60,878 bases of DNA from Clostridia bacterium (GTDB taxonomy: Bacteria; Bacillota; Clostridia; Oscillospirales; CAG-272): positions 1 through 60,878 of the forward strand of contig JAFUQQ010000016.1 of assembly GCA_017472285.1 (NCBI GenBank), written 5' to 3'. Position numbers and translations under genes: made by a program. Positions 34,187 to 42,948 of this stretch are shown here, piece after piece. The first letter of the stretch is position 1. Each line of letters begins with the position of its first letter. Under the pieces are notes generated by a model that saw only the letters and a program-made list of their open reading frames with translations, made no database searches and was not told the DNA's origin.

Positions 34187-35779
34187 TTGGAAACTTTTGA
34201 AAAAGAGATTAACAGACGGCGCACGTTTGCGATCATTTCGCATCCTGACGCCGGTAAAACGACATTGACAGAAAAACTCCTTCTTTACGGAGGTGCGATC
34301 CTTCAGGCCGGTGCCGTCAAAGGCAAAGCTGCAGACAGACACGCCGTTTCCGACTGGATGGAGCTTGAAAAACAGAGAGGTATCTCTATCACTTCTTCCG
34401 TTATGCAGTTCCAATATAACGGCTATTGTATCAACATCCTCGATACGCCTGGACACCAGGACTTCTCGGAAGATACTTACCGTACACTGATGGCGGCAGA
34501 CAGCGCCGTGATGGTCATTGACGCGGCAAAAGGTATCGAACCGCAGACCCGCAAGCTCTTTAAAGTTTGTGCGATGCGCGGAATCCCGATCTTTACTTTT
34601 ATCAATAAACTTGACCGTGAAGCACGTGATCCTTTCGACCTGCTTGATGAACTCGAAAAAGAATTCGGTATCGGTACGTATCCGATGAACTGGCCCATCG
34701 GTTGCGGTAAGGATTTCAAAGGTGTTTACGACCGCAACAAACATTGCATCATGGCATTCAGTGCGAAAAACAGAGGTCAGAGCAAGCTTGATTCCATCGA
34801 ATGTGATATCACCGATACGGACAAGCTTGATGCCATCATCGGTGAGATGAGCCGTGAAGAACTTTGTGAACAGATCGAGCTTCTGGATGGCGCAAGCTTT
34901 GATTTTGATATCGAAGCCGTTCGCGCGGGTAAACTTTCTCCCGTATTCTTTGGCTCGGCTTTGACAAACTTCGGTGTCGAACCCTTCCTTGCATATTTCC
35001 TTGAAATGACAACATCCCCTCTGCCCAGAAAAACAGCGGATACCGTTGTCGATCCTTTCTGCGGTGAATTTTCCGCTTTTGTTTTCAAGATTCAGGCGAA
35101 TATGAATAAGGCACACCGCGACCGTCTGGCATTCATGCGTATCTGCTCCGGTAAATTTGAACGCGGCGCGGAATACCGTCATGTACAGGGCGGCAAAAAT
35201 CTCAAGCTTTCTCAGCCCCAGCAAATGATGGCACAGGAGCGTGAAATCATTGATGAAGCTTATGCGGGCGACATCATCGGTGTATTTGACCCCGGTATCT
35301 TCTCCATCGGTGACACGGTTTGCGCGCCCAAAATGAAGATTCAATATGAAGGTATCCCAACGTTTGCGCCTGAACATTTCGCAACGGTTGAACAGACGGA
35401 CAGCATGAAACGTAAACAGTTCGTCAAGGGTATGAACCAAATTGCGCAGGAAGGTGCAATCCAAATCTTCTTTGAACCCGGCGGCGGTATGGAAAGAGTC
35501 GTTGTCGGCGTTGTCGGTGTGCTTCAGTTTGAAGTTCTGGAATACCGTCTGAAAAATGAATACGGTGTTGACGTGCGCCGCTCCAATCTTTCTTATCAGC
35601 ATATCCGTTGGATCGAAAATGAAAATCTCAATCCTTCCACACTCAATATCACTTCCGACACCAAATGGGTTCAGGATTTCCGCGGTAAAAATCTCCTGAT
35701 CTTTACGAGCGAATGGAATATCCGTTGGGCTCTCGAAAAAAATCCCGGACTTGAGCTTTCCGAGTTCTCCAAGAATTAA
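34187..35779 (+). CDS. prfC: Peptide chain release factor 3
   Basis: GTPase that recycles RF1/RF2 from the ribosome. 530 residues, standard length. G motifs: SHPDAGKTTLTEK (G1, about 18-30), GISITSSV (G2), LDTPGHQDFSE (G3, about 87) and NKLDREARD (G4, about 141). The start is a TTG at 34187, 8 bp after GAAAGGAAGAC; no ATG in frame is better placed. It is followed by a 250-bp repeat-rich gap. Confidence 0.95.
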   Translation: METFEKEINRRRTFAIISHPDAGKTTLTEKLLLYGGAILQAGAVKGKAADRHAVSDWMELEKQRGISITSSVMQFQYNGYCINILDTPGHQDFSEDTYRTLMAADSAVMVIDAAKGIEPQTRKLFKVCAMRGIPIFTFINKLDREARDPFDLLDELEKEFGIGTYPMNWPIGCGKDFKGVYDRNKHCIMAFSAKNRGQSKLDSIECDITDTDKLDAIIGEMSREELCEQIELLDGASFDFDIEAVRAGKLSPVFFGSALTNFGVEPFLAYFLEMTTSPLPRKTADTVVDPFCGEFSAFVFKIQANMNKAHRDRLAFMRICSGKFERGAEYRHVQGGKNLKLSQPQQMMAQEREIIDEAYAGDIIGVFDPGIFSIGDTVCAPKMKIQYEGIPTFAPEHFATVEQTDSMKRKQFVKGMNQIAQEGAIQIFFEPGGGMERVVVGVVGVLQFEVLEYRLKNEYGVDVRRSNLSYQHIRWIENENLNPSTLNITSDTKWVQDFRGKNLLIFTSEWNIRWALEKNPGLELSEFSKN

Positions 35780-35837
35780 GCGGCAAGGTTCTGCGGAAAG
35801 TCGGGGACGCCGCTCCCTACAAAATACAAATTTGCAC

Positions 35838-36022
35838 AAAATTAAAGACAGAGGCACCACGGATGGTTTCATTTCGTACTGTATTGCTAAAGCAATACAG
35901 TGAGCCTTTCTTTTTCTAAAGAAAGGCGGTGCCTGCACCCAAATGAAAATTTTTATCAAAATAAAGTCAGAGGAACCACAGAGGGTTTCTTTTGCCAAGC
36001 TTTTCTTTTTCTAAAGAAAAGC
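35838..36022. repeat. Two AAAGACAGAG repeat units before dut
   Basis: Unit 1 (35838-35928): AAATTAAAGACAGAGGCACC, an inner hairpin TGTATTGCT / AGCAATACA, then CCTTTCTTT / AAAGAAAGG. Unit 2 (35958-36022): AAATAAAGTCAGAGGAACCA then GCTTTTCTTT / AAAGAAAAGC. The last hairpin ends next to the GGGAGG ribosome site of dut, the same arrangement as at clpB. Confidence 0.6.
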
Positions 36023-36032
36023 GGGAGGATAT

Positions 36033-36467
36033 ATGAAAATTCAGATTAAAAAATTAAAAGAAAACGCGGTCATTCCCACGAGAGGCTCTGCCTATGCGGC
36101 GGGATATGATCTTTACGCTTGTCTTGATGCGGCGATCGAAATTCCTGCGGGCAAAACCGTCAAGGTCGGAACGGGGCTTTCCGTTGCTGTTCCCGAAGGT
36201 TATTTCGGTGCGGTATTCGCGAGAAGCGGTCTTGCCGCAAAGGAAGGTCTTCGCCCCGCAAACTGCGTCGGTGTTTGCGATTCCGATTACAGAGGCGAAT
36301 ATATTGTGGCACTTCACAACGATTCCGCTGTTACACGCACCGTGACACCCGGAGAACGTATTGCGCAGCTTGTCATTATGCCGTTCCTTTCCGTTGAATT
36401 TGAAGAAGCGAAGGCACTTTCCGAAACGGAACGCGGTGCTGGAGGCTTCGGCAGTACGGGCGTTTAA
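36033..36467 (+). CDS. dut: dUTP diphosphatase
   Basis: Hydrolyses dUTP to dUMP and pyrophosphate, protecting DNA from uracil and feeding thymidylate synthesis. 144 residues. All five trimeric dUTPase motifs are visible: AAGYDLYA (about 22-29), RSGLAAKEGL (about 66), GVCDSDYRGEY (about 79-89), GERIAQLVI (about 108) and RGAGGFGSTG (about 134). Ribosome site GGGAGG is adjacent to a repeat-borne hairpin. Confidence 0.96.
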   Translation: MKIQIKKLKENAVIPTRGSAYAAGYDLYACLDAAIEIPAGKTVKVGTGLSVAVPEGYFGAVFARSGLAAKEGLRPANCVGVCDSDYRGEYIVALHNDSAVTRTVTPGERIAQLVIMPFLSVEFEEAKALSETERGAGGFGSTGV

Positions 36468-36520
36468 AGAAAATTACAGTCGATTTTTGCAAAAAAATTA
36501 CGATGTTTTTCAAAGTGATA

Positions 36521-36549
36521 TTTACAAATGCAATTTTTTGTTGTATAAT
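36521..36549 (+). promoter_or_regulatory. SigA promoter of the PfkB-type kinase gene
   Basis: TTTACA, 17-bp spacer, TATAAT, about 40 bp before the start. Confidence 0.65.
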
Positions 36550-36590
36550 ATATAAAATTTAAACGTAAAAATAAGATTGGGAATTTGAAA

Positions 36591-37781
36591 ATGAGCTTGA
36601 AACGAAAACTTCTCGTCATCGGCGGCAGTTATATGAATCTGCAAATGAAGATCAGCCCCAAAAACCAGGAAGGCGCGGTAACATCCGGCGGTGAATACCG
36701 TTATCATCCTTACGGCAGTTCTGCGATCGCGGCGATTGCGGCAGCAAAAATGGGCGGCGAATGTGTTTTTGCAACACGCTTCGGCGATGATATGAACGGT
36801 AAAAGACTATACGAATATTATAAAGATTGCGGCATTTCCAAACGTTTGATGCGTAAAGATGAAAGCGCGCAGACGGGTATGTGTATCACGGTCTACGGCG
36901 ATCACGGCGCATATGAAAGCTATCTTTCCGAAGGCGCGTCCATCCGCTTTGGCAGAGAGGAGATCGACGAGGCGTTCACCGTGACACCCGACCTTTTTCT
37001 TGCGCCTCTTGAAGAAATCGGTTATGAGGAGCATATGGTTGTCGTTCCGGCGGAACAGACACCCGAGGATGCCATCGATGAAGCGACTGCGCAGGCGCTG
37101 ATGCCTGAACTGATGATCGAAACTTCCGATTTTCCTGTTTCCCATCCCGCAGATATTTCTGTTGAGGATGAAACAAAGGAACAGTCTGAAGAAGCCCCCG
37201 CTGACTTGGAAAAGATCATTTCCTCTGAAACCGTTTCTTCTTATATCGAACAGAAGAGCCTTGCGCGGTATGCCGTTGAGCTTGCCGATGCGCAGAATAT
37301 CGATCTTCTGATCCCATATACACCTTTTACGGCAAAATATCCTTTGAATGTTTTGAAAAATATCAAGATGCTCGTGATCTCTGATGAGATGCTCTATGAA
37401 CTGACGGGCTTTTTCCCCAATGAAAAGGAAAAAGCACTTCGCGCACTCGTGGCACTCTCCCGTCAAATCAAGGCAAAATATTATATCGTTCAGCAAGGCG
37501 ATGACAGCGTTTTCGTTTATGACGGCAACCGTTACGAGATCGTTTCCGCACCTGAAGTCCTTCGCGGAGAAACAAGACGCATTGGTGCCAATATGCAGGA
37601 TACCTTTATTGGTGCACTTGCGGCGGAATATCTCGAAACGAAAAATATCATCCGCGCTTGCCGTCTTGCCATTGTCGTCAGTATGCTGACAAGGGCAAAA
37701 TTCGGTAATCTTGAAAAGATGATGTCCCGCGCAGAGCTGGAACAGTATCTCACGGAAAAAGAGATCGATCTCAATAAATAA
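36591..37781 (+). CDS. PfkB-family carbohydrate kinase with an acidic insert
   Basis: Ribokinase-fold sugar kinase of 396 residues. N-terminal GGSYMNLQMK and HPYGSSAIAAIAAAKMGGEC (about 41-61) give the sugar-binding di-Gly region. The C-terminal MQDTFIGALAAEYL (about 332-345) is PfkB signature 2, but the usual GAGD is altered (GANMQDTF). An insert of about 75 residues (about 140-215) is Pro/Glu/Ser-rich (PAEQTPEDAIDE, ETKEQSEEAPAD) and interrupts the fold. The changed catalytic loop and insert leave activity uncertain. Followed 14 bp later by ruvX. Confidence 0.75.
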   Translation: MSLKRKLLVIGGSYMNLQMKISPKNQEGAVTSGGEYRYHPYGSSAIAAIAAAKMGGECVFATRFGDDMNGKRLYEYYKDCGISKRLMRKDESAQTGMCITVYGDHGAYESYLSEGASIRFGREEIDEAFTVTPDLFLAPLEEIGYEEHMVVVPAEQTPEDAIDEATAQALMPELMIETSDFPVSHPADISVEDETKEQSEEAPADLEKIISSETVSSYIEQKSLARYAVELADAQNIDLLIPYTPFTAKYPLNVLKNIKMLVISDEMLYELTGFFPNEKEKALRALVALSRQIKAKYYIVQQGDDSVFVYDGNRYEIVSAPEVLRGETRRIGANMQDTFIGALAAEYLETKNIIRACRLAIVVSMLTRAKFGNLEKMMSRAELEQYLTEKEIDLNK

Positions 37782-37795
37782 AACGGTGGTTTTTT

Positions 37796-38224
37796 ATGGC
37801 AAATATCAAAATGCTCGGTGTTGACTACGGCGAAGCGAGAACAGGACTGGCATATTCTGATGCGCTTGGTCTTTATGCCGTCGGTATGGGCAATATCAAA
37901 AGTTATAACATAGAAAAAGCGGCGGAAGATATCGCCGCAAAAGCAAAAGAGATCGGCGCGGAGCTGATCGTCATCGGTAAGCCCGTCAATATGAACGGGA
38001 CATTCGGTGAAAAGGTCGAAAAGGTGACGAAACTCGGAGAACTTATCCGTTTACATATCGATATTCCGATCGATTATTACGACGAGCGTCTGACGACCGT
38101 TTCCGCACATCAGATCTTGCAGACGAGCGGTGTGCGCGCGAAAAACAGAAAACAGATCATAGATTCTCTTGCGGCAGAACTCATTTTGCAAGGATATATG
38201 GATAAATGCAGAAACACAAAATAA
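37796..38224 (+). CDS. ruvX: Putative pre-16S rRNA nuclease / Holliday junction resolvase YqgF
   Basis: RNase H-fold nuclease, 142 residues. LGVDYGEARTGLAYS (about 6-20) carries the first catalytic Asp, VIGKPVNMNGTFGEKVE the central motif, and YDERLTTVSAHQIL (about 95-108) the conserved Glu. Matures the 5' end of 16S rRNA in studied bacteria. No strong ribosome site (GGTGG); likely coupled to the upstream kinase. Confidence 0.92.
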   Translation: MANIKMLGVDYGEARTGLAYSDALGLYAVGMGNIKSYNIEKAAEDIAAKAKEIGAELIVIGKPVNMNGTFGEKVEKVTKLGELIRLHIDIPIDYYDERLTTVSAHQILQTSGVRAKNRKQIIDSLAAELILQGYMDKCRNTK

Positions 38225-38268
38225 ATATTGAAAAACAATATAGATATGTCCGATAATCTTAAAATCTA

Positions 38269-38327
38269 TTTGTAGGAGAGTCCCTATGTGGACTCCCGCG
38301 GGCGACCACATAGGGTCGCCCTACAAA
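38269..38327. repeat. Intergenic hairpin repeat before glyS
   Basis: TTTGTAGG and CCTACAAA close a structure with inner pairs GGAC/GTCC-type and CTATGTGG / CCACATAG. This unit shape is common as a dispersed intergenic repeat. No T-box is visible between ruvX and glyS. Confidence 0.55.
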
Positions 38328-38403
38328 AACCATGATGTTTTATTTAAAATTTTTAGTTATCGAGCAAGTCTAATATATAAACATATGAAAGGGTAACTTT
38401 AAA

Positions 38404-39795
38404 ATGGAACAGACAAAAAAGACAATGGAAAAGATCGTTGCGCTTTGTAAAAACCGCGGCATCGTTTATCCGGGTTCCGAAATTTACGGCGGTCTTGCAA
38501 ATAGCTGGGATTTCGGTCCTCTCGGTGTTGAACTCAAAAACAATATCAAAAAAGCATGGTGGAAGAAATTCGTTCAGGAATCCAAATACAACGTGGGTCT
38601 TGACAGTGCCATCATCATGAATAAGGAAACATGGGTGGCTTCCGGTCACCTCAAGGGCTTTGCAGATCCTCTGATGGACTGTAAATCCTGTAAGACTCGT
38701 CACAGAGCTGACAAGCTCATCGAAGATTATGCGGCTGCAAACGGTCTTTCCGATAATCCCGGCGGCTGGACAAACGCACAGCTCATGGATTACATCAAAG
38801 AACATAACATTGCTTGCCCCGATTGCGGTAGCCATGATTTTACCGATATCCGTCAGTTCAACCTCATGTTCAAGACCTTCCAGGGTGTTACTGAGGACTC
38901 CACAAGCGAACTTTATCTCCGTCCCGAAACCGCTCAGGGTATCTTCGTAAACTTCAAGAACGTAGCGCGCACAACCAGAAAGAAAATGCCTTTCGGTGTT
39001 GCACAGATCGGTAAATCTTTCCGTAACGAGATCACGCCCGGTAACTTCATTTTCCGTATCCGTGAATTTGAACAGATGGAGCTTGAATTCTTCTGCCGTC
39101 CCGGCACAGACCTTGAATGGTTTGCATACTGGAAAGATTATTGTGCAAACTTCCTCTATTCTCTCGGCATGAACAAAGAATATCTCCGTCTTCGCGATCA
39201 CAGCGCAGAGGAGCTTTGCTTCTATTCCAAGGCAACCACAGACTTTGAATATCTTTTCCCGTTTGGTTGGGGCGAACTTTGGGGTATTGCTGACCGTACC
39301 GACTACGACTTGACACAGCATCAGAACCACAGCGGCGAATCCATGGAATTCTTCGACGACGTAACCGGTGAAAAATACGTTCCTTACGTTATTGAACCTT
39401 CTCTCGGTGCTGACCGCGTGACTCTCGCATTCCTCGTTGATGCTTACGATGAAGAACAGATCGGTGAAAAGGATGTTCGTACCGTTATGCACTTCCATCC
39501 CGCTCTTGCGCCCATCAAGGCTGCCGTTCTTCCTCTTTCCAAGAAGCTCGGTGACAAGGCGGAAGAAGTTCGCGCGATGCTCGCTAAACACTTCATGGTG
39601 GATTACGATGAATCCGGTTCTATCGGTAAGCGTTATCGTCGTCAGGATGAGATCGGTACACCCTTCTGTATCACTTATGACTTTGATTCCGTTGAAGACG
39701 GTTGTGTAACCGTGCGTGACCGCGACACGATGGAACAGGAAAGAATCAAGATTGAAGATATTGTTTCCTACATCGAAAAGAGAATGGAATTTTAA
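38404..39795 (+). CDS. glyS: Glycyl-tRNA synthetase (homodimeric type)
   Basis: Class II synthetase of the alpha-2 type, 463 residues. [20 protein letters not shown] at about 28-47, motif 2 [20 protein letters not shown] (about 206-225), motif 3 [13 protein letters not shown] (about 331) and the C-terminal anticodon-binding domain (about 365-460). Cys pairs CKSC and CPDC mark the zinc-like insertion. Weak ribosome site GAAAGGGTAACTTTAAA. Codons are strongly biased, as expected for a highly expressed gene. Confidence 0.95.
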   Translation: MEQTKKTMEKIVALCKNRGIVYPGSEIYGGLANSWDFGPLGVELKNNIKKAWWKKFVQESKYNVGLDSAIIMNKETWVASGHLKGFADPLMDCKSCKTRHRADKLIEDYAAANGLSDNPGGWTNAQLMDYIKEHNIACPDCGSHDFTDIRQFNLMFKTFQGVTEDSTSELYLRPETAQGIFVNFKNVARTTRKKMPFGVAQIGKSFRNEITPGNFIFRIREFEQMELEFFCRPGTDLEWFAYWKDYCANFLYSLGMNKEYLRLRDHSAEELCFYSKATTDFEYLFPFGWGELWGIADRTDYDLTQHQNHSGESMEFFDDVTGEKYVPYVIEPSLGADRVTLAFLVDAYDEEQIGEKDVRTVMHFHPALAPIKAAVLPLSKKLGDKAEEVRAMLAKHFMVDYDESGSIGKRYRRQDEIGTPFCITYDFDSVEDGCVTVRDRDTMEQERIKIEDIVSYIEKRMEF

Positions 39796-39889
39796 GCGGC
39801 AAGTTGCCGCTGCCGATTGCCGCCGTATCTGCGCTTTGCGTAGACTTGACGCTTTGCACGACGGCGGAACGGAATTTGATACATGACTA

Positions 39890-39921
39890 TAAAAAATCCC
39901 ATCGCTGTGGTGGGATTTTTT
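39890..39921. terminator. glyS terminator
   Basis: AAAAAATCCCA and TGGGATTTTTT pair around TCGCTGTGG. The preceding 39796-39860 holds a GC-rich palindromic repeat (AAGCGGCAAGTTGCCGCTG region). Confidence 0.85.
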
Positions 39922-39984
39922 GATTTTATAAACGGAGGCGGCGACACGCCGCAAAACTTTTTACAAAAAATTTTCTCTGACACC

Positions 39985-40013
39985 TTGTAATTTCCCGCAA
40001 AAAGAGATAATAT
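39985..40013 (+). promoter_or_regulatory. SigA promoter of the DUF368 gene
   Basis: TTGTAA, 17-bp spacer, TAATAT, 35 bp before the start. Confidence 0.5.
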
Positions 40014-40047
40014 GTATAAAGTAATATTTTCTGAAAGGATATCAATT

Positions 40048-40896
40048 ATGGAGAAAAAACAGATCAAAGACACGGTCTATACGGCGGCTTGCGGCGCATG
40101 GATCGGCGGTACGATGACGGTTCCCGGTGTTTCGGGCGGTTCAATGGCAATGATCCTCGGTATTTATGACCGATTGATCTCATCTGTCAACGGTATTTTT
40201 CAAAAAGGGAAGTTTAAGGAAAGTTTGTTTTTCCTTTTGAAATTCGTTCTCGGTTCGGGTGTCGGTCTTTTCCTTTTTGCAAAGCTCATTACGCTTGCAC
40301 TTACGCATTTTCCGATGGCGACGGGGTATTTCTTTCTCGGTGCGGTCGCGGGTGGTGCGCCGATGATCTTTCGTTCCGCGCAGATCAAAAAGGTCGGTAT
40401 TCCCGTTTTTATTTATCCGATATTAGGTATCGCATCGGCACTTCTGATTTCGCTGATTCCCGAAGGTTTGCTTGAAATCAACGGTACGGGGACCCTTGCG
40501 ATTATTGGCGGTATTTTTATTCAGCTCATCGGCGGTATCGTCGTTGCTGTGGCACTCGTACTCCCCGGTATCAGCGTTTCTCAGATGCTTCTTGTTCTCG
40601 GTGTTTATGAAAAGATTACGGCAGCGGTGGATGCGCTGGATATCATGACGCTTTTTTCCTTTGCGCCTCTTGTGATCGGCACGGTCGGCGGAATCCTGCT
40701 TACGACCAATCTCATTGAAAAAGCGATGAAAAAACAGCCGACGGCAACCTATCTGATTGTTTTCGGTTTCATTCTCGGTTCGCTTCCCGAACTTTTCCCG
40801 GGTTTGCCGACGGGTTGGAATCTGCTCGTTTGCCCTGTCCTCGCCGCGCTGGGTTTTATTGCGGTTTTTATGATCTCAAAAAAGGAAAATGCTTGA
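40048..40896 (+). CDS. DUF368 (PopT-type) polyprenyl-phosphate transporter
   Basis: Membrane protein of 282 residues with about eight membrane segments. The family motif TVPGVSGGSMAMILGIYDRLI (about 22-42) and its inverted-repeat counterpart VLPGISVSQMLLVLGVYEKI (about 171-190) are clear. DUF368 proteins were shown to flip undecaprenyl phosphate back to the cytoplasm for wall synthesis. Start at 40048 is set by GAAAGGATATCAATT; the longer frame overlaps the promoter. Confidence 0.9.
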   Translation: MEKKQIKDTVYTAACGAWIGGTMTVPGVSGGSMAMILGIYDRLISSVNGIFQKGKFKESLFFLLKFVLGSGVGLFLFAKLITLALTHFPMATGYFFLGAVAGGAPMIFRSAQIKKVGIPVFIYPILGIASALLISLIPEGLLEINGTGTLAIIGGIFIQLIGGIVVAVALVLPGISVSQMLLVLGVYEKITAAVDALDIMTLFSFAPLVIGTVGGILLTTNLIEKAMKKQPTATYLIVFGFILGSLPELFPGLPTGWNLLVCPVLAALGFIAVFMISKKENA

Positions 40897-40914
40897 AAAC
40901 AGTTGAAATTGCAA

Positions 40915-40946
40915 ATAAAAACAGGACAAAATCAAGTCCTGTTTTT
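40915..40946 (+). terminator. Terminator of the DUF368 gene
   Basis: AAAACAGGAC and GTCCTGTTTTT pair around AAAATCAA. Confidence 0.85.
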
Positions 40947-40955
40947 ATTTTTCCC

Positions 40956-40984
40956 TTGACAAATGCAGGAAAATGTAGTAAAAT
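40956..40984 (+). promoter_or_regulatory. Strong promoter of the small HTH gene
   Basis: TTGACA, 17-bp spacer, TAAAAT. A perfect inverted repeat GTTCGCA-ATG-TGCGAAC lies 17 bp downstream (41001-41017), where a repressor would block elongation. Confidence 0.7.
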
Positions 40985-41000
40985 ACAAACAAAAACAAAT

Positions 41001-41017
41001 GTTCGCAATGTGCGAAC
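41001..41017. promoter_or_regulatory. GTTCGCA/TGCGAAC operator-like palindrome
   Basis: Perfect 7-bp arms around ATG just past the transcription start of the next gene. A related GTTCGCGAAC palindrome (41453-41462) follows the gene, overlapping a LexA-like CGAACGGATGTTTG. Confidence 0.45.
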
Positions 41018-41046
41018 GAAAGTGCATAATGAAAGGATGATACTGC

Positions 41047-41433
41047 ATGGTAAAAAACGAACTCAAAGGAAAAGCATTTTTAAACTGTCTTCTCAAATAT
41101 GAAACGGAGATCAATGAAAAGACCGCCGAGCTTGCGTATTGGAAAGAACAAAGTGCTCTGCAAGGCAATGAAACGCTCGCGGAAGATATCCGCATGAGAG
41201 AAATGGAATTGCAAAATCTCATTGCTTCCATGACCGAGAAAAAATTGACGGCTACCCGTCTGATCGACAGCATGAGCGATCCCGTCGGACGCGCCGTTTT
41301 GCGCCGCCGTTATATTCTTTGTGATACTTGGGCGAAGATCGCAAGTGCTTGCGGCAGAATGAGCGAGCGGAACGCACATTATATCCACGATCAGGCTTTG
41401 CTTGATTTTGAAAAGATCTTTTGCGGCGGCTGA
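41047..41433 (+). CDS. Small helical protein with sigma-70 region 4-like HTH
   Basis: Product of 128 residues. An N-terminal coiled coil (about 5-70, YETEINEKTAELAYWKEQ) precedes SDPVGRAVLRRRYILCDTWA and KIASACGRMSERNAHYIHDQAL (about 78-119), a helix-turn-helix like that of DUF1492/ArpU-type phage-late regulators. It may be a domesticated phage regulator. The ribosome site is GAAAGGATGATACTGC. Confidence 0.65.
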   Translation: MVKNELKGKAFLNCLLKYETEINEKTAELAYWKEQSALQGNETLAEDIRMREMELQNLIASMTEKKLTATRLIDSMSDPVGRAVLRRRYILCDTWAKIASACGRMSERNAHYIHDQALLDFEKIFCGG

Positions 41434-41452
41434 GCCGTTTTTATTAAACCTT

Positions 41453-41471
41453 GTTCGCGAACGGATGTTTG
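41453..41471. promoter_or_regulatory. Palindrome with LexA-box-like sequence
   Basis: GTTCGCGAAC overlaps CGAACGGATGTTTG, which matches the Gram-positive SOS box CGAACRNRYGTTYC at 13 of 14 positions. It lies about 57 bp before the -35 box of the next gene. SOS control is only a possibility. Confidence 0.35.
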
Positions 41472-41527
41472 AGTTTTGCTCTGTTTGAAAAAAATTACAA
41501 AATTTTAAAAAACTTTCCAAAAACCTA

Positions 41528-41556
41528 TTGACTTTTATGAGTGAGTGTGATATTAT
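41528..41556 (+). promoter_or_regulatory. SigA promoter of the SLC13-type gene
   Basis: TTGACT, 17-bp spacer, TATTAT, about 35 bp before the start. Confidence 0.6.
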
Positions 41557-41594
41557 ATATTCGTTTGTGAGTCTAAATTCGGAGGGTTTTTAAA

Positions 41595-42806
41595 ATGGCA
41601 CATTCGATCAGAACGAAGCATATTCACGTAAGCCCGAAAAAATCGGGTCGCTTCTCCATTGCTCCCGGCGCACTCCTTCACACGGCTGCTTCCGCTGTCC
41701 GTACGTTCGTACGTCAGAATACCGTCCTTGCGATTGCTCTGGCGGTGGCATTTGTCACGTCCATCGTGATTCCACCCGATGCCGAGTATCTCGGTTATTT
41801 TGACCCCAAGACACTCACTTGTCTTTTCTGTACGCTCGCTTGCATCTGCGCTCTCCGAAACATTCGCTTTTTCGTTACACTCGCAAGACGCATCATCATG
41901 CTTTGTAAAAATGCAAAGCTCTGCGTCCTTACTCTTGTGTACATCACCTTTATCGGTTCGATGTTTCTTGCTAACGATATGGCCCTTCTCACTTTTTTGC
42001 CGCTTGGATTTATGGTTTTGCAGTCGGCAAAGCAAGAGAAGTATATGGCATTCACGTTCGTTATGCAAAATATTGCCGCCAACCTCGGCGGTATGCTGAC
42101 ACCGTTCGGCAATCCTCAAAACCTTTATATACATTCTTACTTTGATATCCCCACAGGCGAATTTATGAGCATCATGGCGCTTCCTTTCGTGGTTTCGATC
42201 GCGGTCATCACGCTTTGTTGCCTGATTTTCGTCAAAAAAGAGCCTTTGACTATTGAAAACGATGACGTTACGATCAATCGTCCCCGCGCTTTGATCTATC
42301 TTGTGCTTTTCGCACTTTCCATTGTCATCGTATTTGAAACCGTTCCTTATTGGGTCGGTTTGGTAATCGTACCGCTTGTGCTCATGTTCCTTGACAGAGA
42401 TGCGCTGAAAAAGGTCGATTATCCGCTTCTTCTTACATTCTGCGCGTTCTTTATTTTCGCGGGCAATATGGCAAGAATTCCTATGGTTAAAGAGTTGTTT
42501 AGCTGGCTTCTTGAGAAAAATACACTTCTCGTCAGCGCGTTCTCCTGCCAATTCATTAGTAATGTGCCAAGTGCCGTTCTGCTTTCGCAATTCACAGATA
42601 ATTACAGAGAATTGCTTCTCGGCGTGAATATCGGCGGCGCGGGTACGCTCATTGCGTCCCTTGCAAGTTTGATCACATTCCGCGAATATACGAAGCATTA
42701 TCCCGAAAAAACAGGAAAATATATCGCCCTTTTCTCTGTTTGCAATTTCGGTATGCTTGCGCTCCTTCTCGGCGTTGAAAGCCTTTGGCTTGCTTTGATG
42801 GGCTGA
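41595..42806 (+). CDS. SLC13/ion-transporter superfamily permease
   Basis: Membrane permease of 403 residues with about ten membrane segments. Superfamily motifs: ANDMALLTFLPLGF (about 124-137), LTPFGNPQNLYIHS (about 170-183) and the second-repeat SNVPSAVLLSQF (about 320-331), the paired SNT-type hairpins of Na-dicarboxylate, citrate and ArsB-like carriers. Substrate cannot be read. A basic cytoplasmic N-terminus of about 45 residues precedes the first segment. The ribosome site is CGGAGGGTTTTTAAA. Confidence 0.82.
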   Translation: MAHSIRTKHIHVSPKKSGRFSIAPGALLHTAASAVRTFVRQNTVLAIALAVAFVTSIVIPPDAEYLGYFDPKTLTCLFCTLACICALRNIRFFVTLARRIIMLCKNAKLCVLTLVYITFIGSMFLANDMALLTFLPLGFMVLQSAKQEKYMAFTFVMQNIAANLGGMLTPFGNPQNLYIHSYFDIPTGEFMSIMALPFVVSIAVITLCCLIFVKKEPLTIENDDVTINRPRALIYLVLFALSIVIVFETVPYWVGLVIVPLVLMFLDRDALKKVDYPLLLTFCAFFIFAGNMARIPMVKELFSWLLEKNTLLVSAFSCQFISNVPSAVLLSQFTDNYRELLLGVNIGGAGTLIASLASLITFREYTKHYPEKTGKYIALFSVCNFGMLALLLGVESLWLALMG

Positions 42807-42876
42807 TTTTTTATAGATCGCAGGATTTCCTGCTTCAGTTCCGCCGTTGTATAACTGCGGATGCATATAGATAGTG

Positions 42877-42905
42877 AAAAACACCGTCTTTCCGACGGTG
42901 TTTTT
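42877..42905. terminator. Bidirectional terminator between permease and lacZ
   Basis: AAAAACACCGTC and GACGGTGTTTTT pair around TTTCC, between two convergent genes. Confidence 0.9.
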
Positions 42906-42948
42906 GCGTTTTACGGCATTTGCAGGGCTGACTGCCCCTGTGCCTCGA

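Noticed and set aside
34154..35998. 614-codon open frame on the minus strand, opposite prfC
   Set aside because: It is the mirror of a strongly codon-biased plus-strand gene. The translated product is His/Phe/Arg-rich with no domain and has no ribosome site.
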